Shown one piece after another: positions 36,866 to 47,091 of a DNA stretch of 64,000 nt. The notes under the pieces were generated by a model. That model saw nothing but the letters and a program-made list of their open reading frames with translations. It had not been told where the DNA came from and searched no databases. The stretch is from Sciurus carolinensis. Lineage: Eukaryota > Chordata > Mammalia > Rodentia > Sciuridae. Numbering within the stretch: the stretch's first letter is position 1; each line of letters opens with the position of its first letter. The translations under genes were made by a program, and so were the position numbers. The stretch lies in contig NC_062217.1 in the NCBI RefSeq assembly GCF_902686445.1, forward strand, positions 81,673,258 through 81,737,257, given 5' to 3'.

Positions 36866-38680
36866 TGAAGACCAGTTTCCGATCTAGCAAAAACTACAGG
36901 TCTAGTTTTCCCTATTTAGCAATTACCTGAGAAAACTTATTTGCTTGCTGAACTAGAAACTGAAAAGCAAATCACACTTAGTGCATGCAAAGCCTCAGAA
37001 AATCCATGGTCAACAACTCAAGATGCAAATACTATAATTAAGCTATGACAGCAAAGGCACTGTGTATTTATTTATTTCACACATGGCCTCCGGCATAACC
37101 AAAGGCCTTTGAACCAGGCTTAATCCCCAGAAAATTCTCCAAGTCAGTCCCAGAAGCAGTTACTGCTCTTCTAAATTAAAATGAAGGATGAGAACTAGAA
37201 CTGTACACTTTTTTTTTCAATAGATGACGCAGTTAGCTTTGGTATGTCCAGAGTATTAAGAGAGAATAAACATCCTGCTCATTAGCCAATCAAATTGCTC
37301 AAGTTATCATTCAACACTTCATTTATCTGATTATCACCAACATGTATTATTAAGAAGCATATTTTACATGTATCAACATAAGGACTGTTTCAAGATTTCC
37401 CGTGGAACCATTCCCTCAAGGAAAGATCTGGAAGGTTTTTCTATTCTTAAGAGTTCCTGAACGTCAGCTAGTTGCATTTAGTGAACCACAGCTCCATCAC
37501 TTAAAATTGTTAGCCTCAAGCCAAGTTTCATCAATGAGAGGAGGAACAGAGATGCAAGTGAAATGAGGATTAGGGCAGGGGTATATTGGCAGGGAAAATT
37601 GACACTGTGAAATTAGTGTCACAACAAATAAATGTTGTTATATGAAAGACGGAAAGGGCTTAGTCCCAACTAATTAGTCATCTCTATGGAGATCAATGCT
37701 GCCGCTTCTCTTGAACACACTATGATACCTGGAATGGACTTTTTTTGCCAATGGGTTGTGTGCGTTATAAATTGTTCTATGAATGCATTATTTCCCACTA
37801 ATTGCAAGCAAAACTAGAAACACTTCAAGGTCACAAAATTAAATCCCTGAACCACCTAGTTTTGGGGTTTCTTTGACCATATGTTCTCAATTCACTTAGA
37901 AATAAAACATTAGAAGTAAGCACACAAAATCCTAGGCTTGACTTTCCTTTCCCAGTCCTCTGCGCTGGCGGAGGAAGAAAAACAAAAGTGTCTTCAACTG
38001 CATGAGGGTGGTGTGCAAGTCTAAGACAGAGTAACGAAAATCACTTCCTTTGAAAGAAATTGCCAACCTGAAGCTTTCAGTACTGTCCACAGTACAGTTT
38101 CTGAAGTCATTGATTTTGCCATAAAATCAAACTCTGGCTGTCATACAAACTGCAATATTGTGTTTCTCCTTTCTTCTACATCTTAGGCCCTCTTTCAAAT
38201 ACTAGAATAATAAAAATATTAATGTATGTCCGTAGAAAGTGGAATAGTTTATGTTATATGTTGAAGCTGCATTTCTTCCTTTGAGATCAGGGTTTATATG
38301 CTAGAAAACAGAAGCCACGCCAATCTAATAAAGTGATAAAGCAGGAGAAGGGTAGATTGGTGGGTAGATGGTTGGAAGGGGAGAGGGTAACCACTGAGAG
38401 AAAGGAAAGAGAAGGGAAGATGACATTCTGCTGGCCCTGTTACCTGGCTTGTAATATCTCCCTCACCACAGGATAATATTTCCAAAAGCTGCAGAAATCA
38501 GCAACATATTATACACATCATGTTACCTAGCACAAAATATTTGCCAACTTTTCAAATACCCAATGGAATAAAGATATTCATACAAGTAAATCTGGGGTTA
38601 TTATTTATAGAAATGAGAGTGATTCTAAAGAAGATTGGAAGGAATATGTAAAGAATATAAGATTGAAAATTTGATTAAAG
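36866..38680. other. unannotated sequence, 1.8 kb
   Basis: No gene or named repeat recognised. Composition is ordinary. Confidence 0.4.
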
Positions 38681-38694
38681 GAAATCACTTTTTC

Positions 38695-38832
38695 AAAAAA
38701 ATATATTTTTAGTTCTAGATGGATACAATACCTTTATTTTATTTATTTATTTTTATGTGGTACTGAGGATCAAACCCAGGGCCTCACACATTCTGGACAA
38801 GCACTCCACCACTGAGTTACAACCCCAGCCCA
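38695..38832 (-). mobile_element. ID-type SINE, antisense
   Basis: Reverse complement of the ID SINE: T-rich tail, AGTTCTAGATGGATACAATA, GGTACTGAGGATCAAACCCA (B box) and CCACTGAGTTACAACCCCAG (A box). Flanks GAAATCACTTTTTC (38,681-38,694) and GAAATCACGTTTTT (38,833-38,846) are an imperfect 14-bp TSD. Confidence 0.93.
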
Positions 38833-39039
38833 GAAATCACGTTTTTTAGTCTGTTATTCCAAGATAACAGACTTAATGGATTCTGTTTTAATTAGTCTTA
38901 ATTTTAGAAGATTTTTTAAAACACTCTACTTTTCAGTTATATTATTTGCTATTCAATTACTGTTTCTAAAAAAGACTTTGTTGACTCAAATGATGGCCAA
39001 AGAGGGTATGGCAAGCCAAAGTCAATGTGTTTACTGGAT

Positions 39040-39190
39040 AATACCTGTGTGTTTGCTCTGTGAACCCTGTCCAAGTGCCCAGGCTACAAAGTCAGTCTTG
39101 ATCCCTGTCTTCAAGGAGATTCTGGGTTAATGAGAGTGACAGCCAAATCAGTGGGATAAATATGACAAAAGAGTTACAGGGACAGTGATT
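39040..39190 (+). repeat. L2-like fragment
   Basis: CAGTCTTGATCCCTGTCTTC followed by AAGGAGATTCTGGGTTAATG and ACAAAAGAGTTACAGGGACA follows the L2 3' layout (ccctgccctcaaggagcttacagtct). Weak, judged by order only. Confidence 0.45.
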
Positions 39191-39329
39191 AATAGGCCTA
39201 TTAGTCTATCAGAAGGCTAATTATGCTCTTGTGTGAGAGGTCATCCATCACCAAGTATTAAGCAAGGGCTCAGGATGTTTGCAATTCACTGTTCACACAG
39301 TGAACAGCCATGAGAGAAGGGGACAGTGT

Positions 39330-39992
39330 TATGGGTTGAATTATGTCCAACAATAACAGATACGTTGTAGTCTGTCATGGTTTAGATATGAGATGTCCCC
39401 CAAAAGTTCACATGTGTGACAAAGATTCAGAGATAAAATGATCAGATTATGAGAGCTTTAACCCAATTAGTGGATTAATCCACTGATATGAATTAATTGG
39501 GTAGTAATTGAAGGCAGGAAGGATGTGACTGAAGGTCGAGGGTCACCGGACATGTGACTGGGGTATATATTTTGTCCCCAGGGAATAGAATGCACTCTTC
39601 CTGGCCACATCCTGAGCTGTTTTCCTCCACCACACTTTTTTGCCATGATATTCTGCCTCATCTTGGGCCCAGAGAAATGGAGCCAGCTATCTGTGAACAA
39701 AGACCTCTGAAACCATGAGCCCAAAATAAACTTTTCCCCCTCTAAAATTGTTCTTGTCAGATATTTTGGTCACAGCAGTGGAAAAGCTGACTAAAACAGA
39801 GTCTTAATCTCAAATACCCTTAGAATATTCTGTCTCTCCACAGGTCCAAAGCAAAAGGGCCAAGTGACCATGAACTAAAATCTCTGAAACCATGAACCAA
39901 AATACATATTTCTTCTTTATAAGTTATTTATCTCAGGCATTTTATCACAGTGATGGAAAGCAGATTAACACACACGCTCTCAATCAAAAGCA
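39330..39992 (+). mobile_element. older MaLR-type LTR split by a younger one
   Basis: The left stub (39,330-39,370) reads TGTTATGGGTTGAATTATGT, an MLT1/MST-style start. The right part (39,801-39,992) has AACCATGAACCAAAATACAT and ends TTATCACAGTGATGGAAAGC, an LTR 3' end. The 39,371-39,800 LTR separates them. The two outer parts read as one LTR when the middle element is removed in thought. Confidence 0.6.
39371..39800 (+). mobile_element. solitary MaLR-type LTR (squirrel family A), inserted
   Basis: Starts TGTCATGGTTTAGATATGAG and ends GGAAAAGCTGACTAAAACA, giving TG..CA termini. Internal marks are GTCCCCCAAAAGTTCACATG, a TATA-like GGGTATATATTTTG, TTCTGCCTCATCTTGGG and CCAAAATAAACTTTT (AATAAA). 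It is the best preserved of the three family-A LTRs here. Flanks TAGTC and GAGTC are a possible 5-bp target duplication. Confidence 0.75.
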
Positions 39993-40019
39993 ATTAAGAT
40001 TATCTGTAAGCTTGGACTG

Positions 40020-40265
40020 TCAAAATAAAATGCTACAAACTGGGTGACTTGAATAATAGACTTTTTTTTTTTTCTCACAGTTCTATGGGGCAATTAAGTG
40101 GTAAGAGCTCCCTTCCTGGCGTGCAGAAAGTTGACTCCTTGTTGTGTCCTTACAGGTTGGTCTGGGGTGTCACAGAGGACTCAAACATCCTTTCTAAAGA
40201 TGTCCTTCTTCAACCACCCAAGGCACTCCTTCATACACCATCCTCTTATTTGTCTTACAAAGAAC
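40020..40265 (-). mobile_element. MLT1-like LTR fragment, antisense
   Basis: ACAAACTGGGTGACTTGAAT, TTTCTCACAGTTCTATGGGG and 'TCCTTCAACCACCCAAGGC' match the reverse complement of MLT1-class LTR 3' ends, as at 2190-2710. A poly-T expansion lies within. Confidence 0.55.
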
Positions 40266-40534
40266 TTCTGTTATATTGTTCATTAATTTATTTTTATTTC
40301 CCCACAACTAAACTGTGAATTCTACTTAAGGAACCTTCTACATCCTTTCTAATCACGTATTCCCAGTTGCCCAAAATCATTCTTACCACCCAGTGGGCCC
40401 TCAGAACATTTGCTGAACCAAAGACTAACCTGCTTTTTAATTAGCACTAATCTTTGCTCCCTCACTTTGGAATGGCAAATCAAAATCACTTTAGATTCAA
40501 TTGGACTATGAGATATCTGGACCATCAGAATAGC

Positions 40535-40700
40535 TGAGGCTAACTTAACTTCAGAGACAGAAGGTTTGGCTTCAGCAATTCTTCTTAGTTGTGCGGCCTT
40601 AGGGAAGTCATTTCTGAGCCTAATAGGACAATCTATAAAATGGAGATATGGTCATCACATTGTGGGTTATTGTAGAATTAATAAAAATAACTGATTTGAT
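40535..40700 (+). repeat. MIR SINE fragment
   Basis: GTGCGGCCTTAGGGAAGTCA, TTTCTGAGCCTAATAGGACA, ATCTATAAAATGGAGATATG and ATTGTAGAATTAATAAAAATA reproduce the 3' half of MIR. Confidence 0.75.
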
Positions 40701-41206
40701 TACCAATGTATGAATTGTAGTTCAAAAGTAACTTTTAAATTGCAGTTATTCAGAGATCAACACAAAGTTTGGAGTAGCAGTCAAGTGATATGATAGACCT
40801 CCACTTTCTAAAGCATCCTATGGAATGAAGTGTTAGCAACTCACAAGAGCCTCACAGAGGCAAAAGCTGTAACAAGACACCATCAACCCTGCTTCCCCAA
40901 AGACCTTCACTGCTCATTGCTCCACACACTGAGTCTGGTTCCCACAAGAAGGTGTAATTTAATAATCTTTGAATTGCTGAGGCCTGTGTATTTTTAAACC
41001 TGAAGGTTCAATTAGCAGCTAGAGTTCAATCACCATGGTAGCACTTGTAATTTTAGACAACTCTCTGCTCTGTAGAAACTTTGGCAGTAAAGGGCTGTGT
41101 ATTTTCAAGCACATTTGTACTACTGCATTTGTACACCCCTTTCTAAATAAACACTTGATATCTTCAAAGACTGCATTTGTTGTTCTTCAAAAAGGGATGT
41201 GACATT
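40701..41206. other. unannotated sequence
   Basis: No gene or named repeat recognised up to the L1 insertion site. Confidence 0.4.
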
Positions 41207-41221
41207 AAAAGATTTTCTCTG
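41207..41221 (+). repeat. 15-bp TSD of the full-length L1, left copy
   Basis: AAAAGATTTTCTCTG is repeated exactly at 47,340-47,354. The preceding bases give TT/AAAA, the standard L1 endonuclease nick site on the opposite strand. The exact match implies a young insertion. Confidence 0.96.
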
Positions 41222-41240
41222 GTCTCTCTTCACGAGGCGA

Positions 41241-41255
41241 TCCAAGATGGCGGCC
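41241..41255 (+). promoter_or_regulatory. YY1-type site in monomer 1
   Basis: TCCAAGATGGCGGCC contains AAGATGGCGGC, which fits the YY1 consensus. In human L1 a YY1 site (CAAGATGGCCG) near the 5' end fixes where transcription starts. The site here begins about 20 bp inside the TSD-defined 5' end, the same arrangement. Confidence 0.8.
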
Positions 41256-41699
41256 TAGAGGGAGACTGCACCTCCGGTCGCTCCACAACCCAGGAGTTAA
41301 GAAGGGGAGGCATTGAGAGACTCGGACTGAAGTGGAGCCACGGGTGAGTCTGCCCACTGGGTAAAGCTCAGCCCGGGTGGCAGGCCCAGATAGAGGTGGC
41401 TTATCGGAGCCGGGCAGGGCAGCTAGAGTCATCCACAGGCAGTCCTGCGCACTCCGGCGGCGGGCCCCACCCACACAGCCAGCTTCTCCAGGTTCTCGGA
41501 ACGGAACTGGCCCGCTAGTGAGAGCCTGTCTGAACAGAGCAGGCTCCGAGTCCCGGAGCCCCTGCAGTGCAGTGTACTCCTGCAAAGAACCAGCGGAGAG
41601 CCTTGATCTGCAGTCAGCCTCAGGGATAAGGGAAGGGCAGCCGGAGACCTCTTCAGGCGGCTCTGCCCACTCCGGCTGCGGGCTCTCTTCACGGGGCGA

Positions 41700-41714
41700 T
41701 CCAAGATGGCGGCC
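41700..41714 (+). promoter_or_regulatory. YY1-type site in monomer 2
   Basis: An identical TCCAAGATGGCGGCC lies 459 bp downstream of the first. A transcript starting from this unit would lack monomer 1, as in monomer-bearing mouse L1s. Confidence 0.78.
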
Positions 41715-42191
41715 TAGAGGGAGACTGCACCCCCGGTCACTCCACAACCCAGGAGTTAAGAAGGGGAGGCATTGAGAGACTCGGACTGAAGTGGAACCAC
41801 GGGTGAGTCTGCCCACTGGGTAAAGCTCAGCCCGGGTGGCAGGCCCAGATAGAGGTGGCTTAGCAGAGCCGGGCAGGGCAGCTTGAGTCTTCCCAAGGTA
41901 GTCTTCCACACTCCGGCAGTGGGCTCTTCCCACACGGCCAGCTGCACGGTGCAGGCCCACAGTGAGAGCATTTCCGCACAGAGCCAGTTCCAAAACGTGG
42001 AACCAGTAGGGGGCTAGGGGCAGTATTCTTCGAATGACCTGCTTTATCAGATTCCTCCAAGACATCAGGCTACTGAAGGCTGGGAGGTGATACACTGGAA
42101 ATCTACTGGGACACTATAAGCCAATAGTGGAAAACTGCAATATCTCAGGGTCCCACTGACAACTGACCATTATGAGAAAACAGGGAAGAAA

Positions 42192-43174
42192 ATGTCCCAA
42201 ACAAACCTAGATACTACATCAATAAAACCCAATGACAGCACAGCAGAAGAAATGTCAGAAAGGGAGTTCAGAATGTACGTAATTAAAACGATCAGGGAAG
42301 CTAATGAGGAGATGAAAGAGCAAATGCAGGCATTGAAGGAGGAGATGAAAGAGCAAATGCAGGCATTAAATGATCGCACCAATCAACAGTTAAAAGACCA
42401 ATACGGGAAGCAACAGATCATTTCAATAAAGAGTTAGAGATACTGAAAAAAAACCAAACTGAAATCCTTGAAATGAAGGAAACAATAAACCAAGTTAAAA
42501 ACTCCATAGAAAGCATAACCAATAGGATAGAACACCTGGAAGACAGAACCTCAGACATTGAAGACAAAATATTTAACCTTGAAAACAAAGTGGAACAAAC
42601 AGAGAAGATGGTAAGAAATCATGAACAGAATCTCCAAGAACTATGGGATATCATGAAAAGGCCAAATTTGAGAATTATTGGGATTGAGGAAGGCTTAGAG
42701 AAACAAACCAAAGGAATGAACAATCTATTCAATGAAATAATAACAGAAAATTTCCCAAATCTGAAGAACGAAATGGAAAACCAAGTACAAGAGGCTTATA
42801 GAACTCCAAACATACAAAATTACAACAGACCCACACCAAGGCACATTATTATGAAAATACCTAACATACAAAATAAAGACAGAATTTTAAAGGCCGCGAG
42901 AGAAAAGAATCAAATTACATTCAGAGGGAAACCAATAAGAATATCAGCAGATTTTTCAATCCAGACCCTAAAAGCTAGAAGGGCCTGGAACAACATATAC
43001 CAAGCCCTGAAAGAAAATGGATGCCAACCAAGAATCTTATACCAAGCAAAACTTACCTTCAAATTTGACGATGAAATAAGATCCTTCCATGATAAACAAA
43101 AGCTAAAGGAATTTACAAAAGAAAACCAGCATTACAGAACATTCTCAGCAAAATATTCCATGAGGAAGAGATGA
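42192..43174 (+). pseudogene. L1 ORF1 (RNA-binding chaperone), one frame break
   Basis: ORF1p is the trimeric RNA-binding chaperone of the L1 particle. The first open part (42,192-42,437, starts MSQTNLDTTS) gives 81 codons; after a break near 42,405 the reading continues in another frame from 42,407 to the stop at 43,172-43,174. Seen in order are an N-terminal region, a coiled coil with a duplicated 11-residue unit, then an RRM-like region (NLRIIGIEEG) and a basic C-terminal domain (RPTPRHIIMK, ARRAWNNIYQ). The total, about 327 codons, is normal for ORF1p. The single break lies in a short G-run. Confidence 0.92.
42306..42371 (+). repeat. 33-bp tandem duplication in ORF1 coiled coil
   Basis: Two 33-bp units (42,306-42,338 and 42,339-42,371) each encode EEMKEQMQAL followed by K or N. 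The unit adds 11 residues (an undecad) to the coiled coil, which shifts the heptad register by four. Confidence 0.93.
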
Positions 43175-43246
43175 AAAACAACGATGCAAATCAGCAACAG
43201 GAGGCGCTAGCCTAAAGGAATAGCCAAATAAAGGAGAAACCAAATC

Positions 43247-46200
43247 ATGTCAAAAACAAATATGAGTCAATTGACTGGGAATACAAATCATATCACAATA
43301 ATAACCCTGAATGTTAATGGCCTGAATTCATCAATCAAAAGACACAGACTGGCAGATTGGATTAAAAAGAAAAATCCAACAATATGCTGCCTGCAAGAGA
43401 CTCATCTCATAGAAAGAGACACCCATAGACTAAAGGTGAAAGGATGGGGAAAAACATACCATGCACACGGACACAGCAAAAAAGCTGGAGTATCCATCCT
43501 CATCTCAGATAATGTGGACTTCAAACCAAAACTAGTCAGAAGGGATAAAGAAGGACATTACATGCTGCTTAAGGGAAGCATAAATCAGCAAGACATAACA
43601 ATCATAAATATCTATGCCCCGAACATTGGCTCATCCACGTACGTCAAACAAATCCTTCTCAATTACAGAATTCAAATAGACCACAACACAATAATACTAG
43701 GCGATTTTAACACACCTCTCTCACCGCTGGATAGATCGTCCAAACAAAAATTGAATAAAGAAACTATAGATCTCAACAACACAATCAGCAATTAGACTTA
43801 ACGGACATATATAGAATATACCATCCAACACAGAATGAATACACTTTCTTCTCAGCAGCACATGGATCCTTCTCTAAAATAGACCATATTTTATGCCACA
43901 AAGCTACTGTTAGTAAATACAAGAAGATAGAGATACTACCTTGTACTCTATCAGATCATAATGGATTGAAATTAGAATAAATGACAGAATAAAAAACAGA
44001 AACTTCTCCAATACCTGGAGACTAAATAATACACTATTATATGATGAATGGATAACAGAAGACATCAGGAGGGAAATAAAAAAATTCTTAGAAGTAAACG
44101 AGAACAAGGACACATCATATCAAAATCTCTGGGACACTATGAAAGCAGTACTTAGAGGAAGATTTATTTCATGGGGTGCATTCAGAAAAAGAAGTAGAAA
44201 TCAACAAATAAACGAGTTAACACTACAGCTCAAAGCACTAGAAAAAGAAGAGCAGACCAATACCAAAAGTAGTAGAAGACAGGAAATAGTTAAAATCAGA
44301 GCCGAAATCAACGAAATCGAAACAAAAGAAACAATCGGAAAAATTAATAAAATAAATAGTTGGTTCTTTGAAAAAATAAATAAAATTGATAAACCCTTAG
44401 CCACACTAACAAAGAGAAAGAGGGAGAAAACTCAAATTACTAAAATTCGGAATGAACAAGGAAACATCACAACAGACACGAGTGAAATACAAAACATAAT
44501 TAGAAGCTATTTCGAAAATCTATACTCCAACAAAACAGAAAACCTTGAAGACATCAACAAATTTCTAGAGACATATGAACTACCTAAACTGAACGAGGAG
44601 GACATACACAACTTAAATAAACCAATTTCAAGCAATGAAATAGAAGAGGTCATCAAAAGCCTACCAACAAAGAAAAGTCCAGGACCAGATGGGTTCTCAG
44701 CCGAGTTCTACAAAACCTTTAAAGAAGAGCTCATTCCAATACTCCTCAAACTATTCCATGAAATAGAAGAGGAGGGAACCCTACCAAACTCGTTCTATGA
44801 AGCCAATATCACCCTGATACCTAAACCAGACAGAGACACATCAAGGAAAGAAAATTTCAGACCAATATCCTTAATGAACATCGATGCAAAAATTCTCAAC
44901 AAAATTTTAGCAAATCGCATACAAATATATATTAAAAAGATAGTGCACCACGATCAAGTGGGTTTATCCCAGGGATGCAAGGTTGGTTCAACATTCGGAA
45001 ATCAATAAATGTCATTCACCATATCAACAGACTTAAAGTTAAGAATCACATGATTATTTCAATAGATGCAGAAAAAGCATTTGATAAAATACAGCATCCC
45101 TTCATGCTCAAAACACTAGAAAAAATTGGGGTAATGGGAACATTCCTAAACATTATAAAGGCCATCTACGCTAAGCCCATGGCTAATATCATTCTAAATG
45201 GTGAAAAACTGAAAGCGTTCCCCCTAAAAACTGGAACAAGGCAGGGATGCCCTCTTTCACCGCTTCTATTCAACATCGTCCTTGAGACTCTAGCCAGAGC
45301 AATCAGACAAACCAAAGAAATTAAAGGGATACGAATAGGAAAAGAAGAACTCAAACTATCCCTGTTCGCTGATGACATGATTCTATATTTAGAGGAACCT
45401 GGAAATTCCACCAGAAAACTTTTAGAACTCATAAGTGAATTCAGTAAAGTAGCAGGTTACAAGATCAATGCTCATAAATCCAATGCATTTTTATACATAA
45501 GTGATGAATCTTCAGAAAGAGAAATTAGGAAAACTACCCCATTCACAATAGCATCGAAGAAAATAAAATACTTGGGAATCAATCTCACAAAAGAGGTGAA
45601 ACACCTCTACAATGAGAACTACAGAACACTAAAGAAAGAAATTCAAGAAAACCTTAGAAGATGGAAAGATCTCCCATGTTCCTGGATAGGCAGAATTAAT
45701 ATCGTCAAAATGGCTATACTACCTAAAGTTCTATACAGATTCAATGCAATTCCAATTAAAATCCCAATGATGTACCTCGCAGAAATAGAGCAAGCAATTA
45801 TGAAATTCATCTGGAAGAATAAAAAACCTAGAATAGCTAAAGCAATCCTCAGTAGCAAGAGCGAAGCAGGGGGTATTGCAATACCAGATCTTCAACTCTA
45901 CTACAAAGCAATAGTAACAAAAACGGCATGGTATTGGTACCAAAATAGACAGGTAGATCAATGGTACAGAATAGAGGACATGGACACAAACCCAAATAAA
46001 TACAATTTTCTCATACTAGACAAAGGTTCCAACAATATGCAATGGAGAAAAGATAGCCTCTTCAACAAATGGTGCTGGGAAAACTGGAAAACTATATGCA
46101 ATAGAATGAAACTAAACCCCTATCTCTCACCCTACACAAAACTCAACTCAAAATGGATCAAGGACCTCGGAATCAGACCAGAGACCCTGCATCTTATAGA

Positions 46201-47091
46201 AGAAAAAGTAGGTCCAAATCTTCAACTTGTTGGCTCAGGATCAGATTTCCTTAACAGGAGTCCCATAGCACAAGAAATAAAAGCAAGAATCAACAACTGG
46301 GATAGATTCAAACTAAAAAGCTTTCTGTCAGCAAAGGAAACTATCAGAAATGTGAAGAGAGAGCCTACAGAGTGGGAGAATATCTTTGCCAACCATACCT
46401 CAGATAGAGCGCTAATTTCCAGAATCTATAAAGAACTCAAAAAACTCTACACGAAGAATACAAATAATCCAATCAACAAATGGGCTAAGGAAATGAACAG
46501 ACACTTCACAGAAGAAGATGTACAAGTAATCACCAGATATATGAAAAAATGTTCAACATCCCTAGTAATAAGGGAAATGCAAATCAAACTACCCTAAGAT
46601 TTCATCTCACCCCAATTAGAATGGCGATTATCAAGAATACAAGCAACAATAGGTGTTGGCGAGGATGTGGTGAAAAAGGAACACTCCTACATTGCTGGTG
46701 GGGTTGCAAATTAGTGCAACCACTCTGGAAAGCAGTGTGGAGATTCCTCAGAAAGCTTGGAATGGAAACACCATTTGACCCAGCTATCCCACTCCTTGGC
46801 CTATACCCAAAGGAATTAAAAGCAGCATACTACAGAGATACAGCCACATCAATGTTCATTGCTGCTCAATTCACCATAGCCAGATTGTGGAACCAACCTA
46901 GATGTCCTTCAGTTGATGAATGGATAAAGAAACTGTGGCATATTTATACAATGGAATATTACTCCGCAATGAAGAATGATAAAATTATGGCATTTGTAGG
47001 CAAATGGTCGAAATTGGAGAATATCATGCTAAGTGAGATAAGCCAATCTCAAAAAACTAAAGGACGAATGATCTCGCTGATAAGCGGATGA
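43247..47091 (+). pseudogene. L1 ORF2 (endonuclease + reverse transcriptase), four frame breaks
   Basis: ORF2p nicks the target and copies L1 RNA. Order seen: AP-type endonuclease (43,247 to about 43,970; LNVNGLN, LQETHL, NIYAPN, GDFNTPLS, then SDHNG), a linker, the reverse transcriptase ([26 protein letters not shown]; catalytic FADD at 45,365-45,376) and a C-terminal CysHis motif, C-x3-C-x7-H-x4-C (46,654-46,707). Total span about 1,281 codons is the expected size. Breaks lie near 43,793, 43,977, 44,963 and 46,587, each a single-base loss in a short A or T run. Open parts are 43,247-43,795, 43,978-45,008, 44,975-46,597 and 46,549-47,091. No substitution stop is visible. Confidence 0.95.

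Larger units (their letters stand above)
41205..42095 (-). other. antisense ORF across the L1 5'UTR (ORF0-like position)
   Basis: A 296-codon ORF runs from 42,095 down to 41,205, covering both monomers and ending inside the left TSD. Because the monomer is 459 bp (153 codons), the frame is kept and the protein carries two copies of a unit containing SGPATRAELYPVGRLTRGST and LPFLTPGLWSDR. No signal peptide or known domain was seen. Primate L1 has a short antisense ORF0 in its 5'UTR; homology to it is not claimed. GC-rich repeats favour long open frames, so coding is unproven. Confidence 0.35.
41222..42191 (+). promoter_or_regulatory. L1 5'UTR with two tandem monomers
   Basis: Unit 1 begins at 41,224 and unit 2 at 41,683, both starting CTCTCTTCAC, so the spacing is exactly 459 bp. 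The first 200 bp of the units differ at about six sites by eye; from about 41,425/41,884 they diverge strongly. The stretch is CpG- and GC-rich in an AT-rich neighbourhood. Tandem 5'UTR monomers acting as promoter units are well known in mouse L1. Here the pair should serve as an internal pol II promoter. Confidence 0.85.

Noticed and set aside
41377..41775. 132-codon plus ORF in the L1 5'UTR
   Set aside because: Lies within the GC-rich monomer and overlaps the longer antisense ORF; no start context and no known L1 protein there. Kept out as a shadow.
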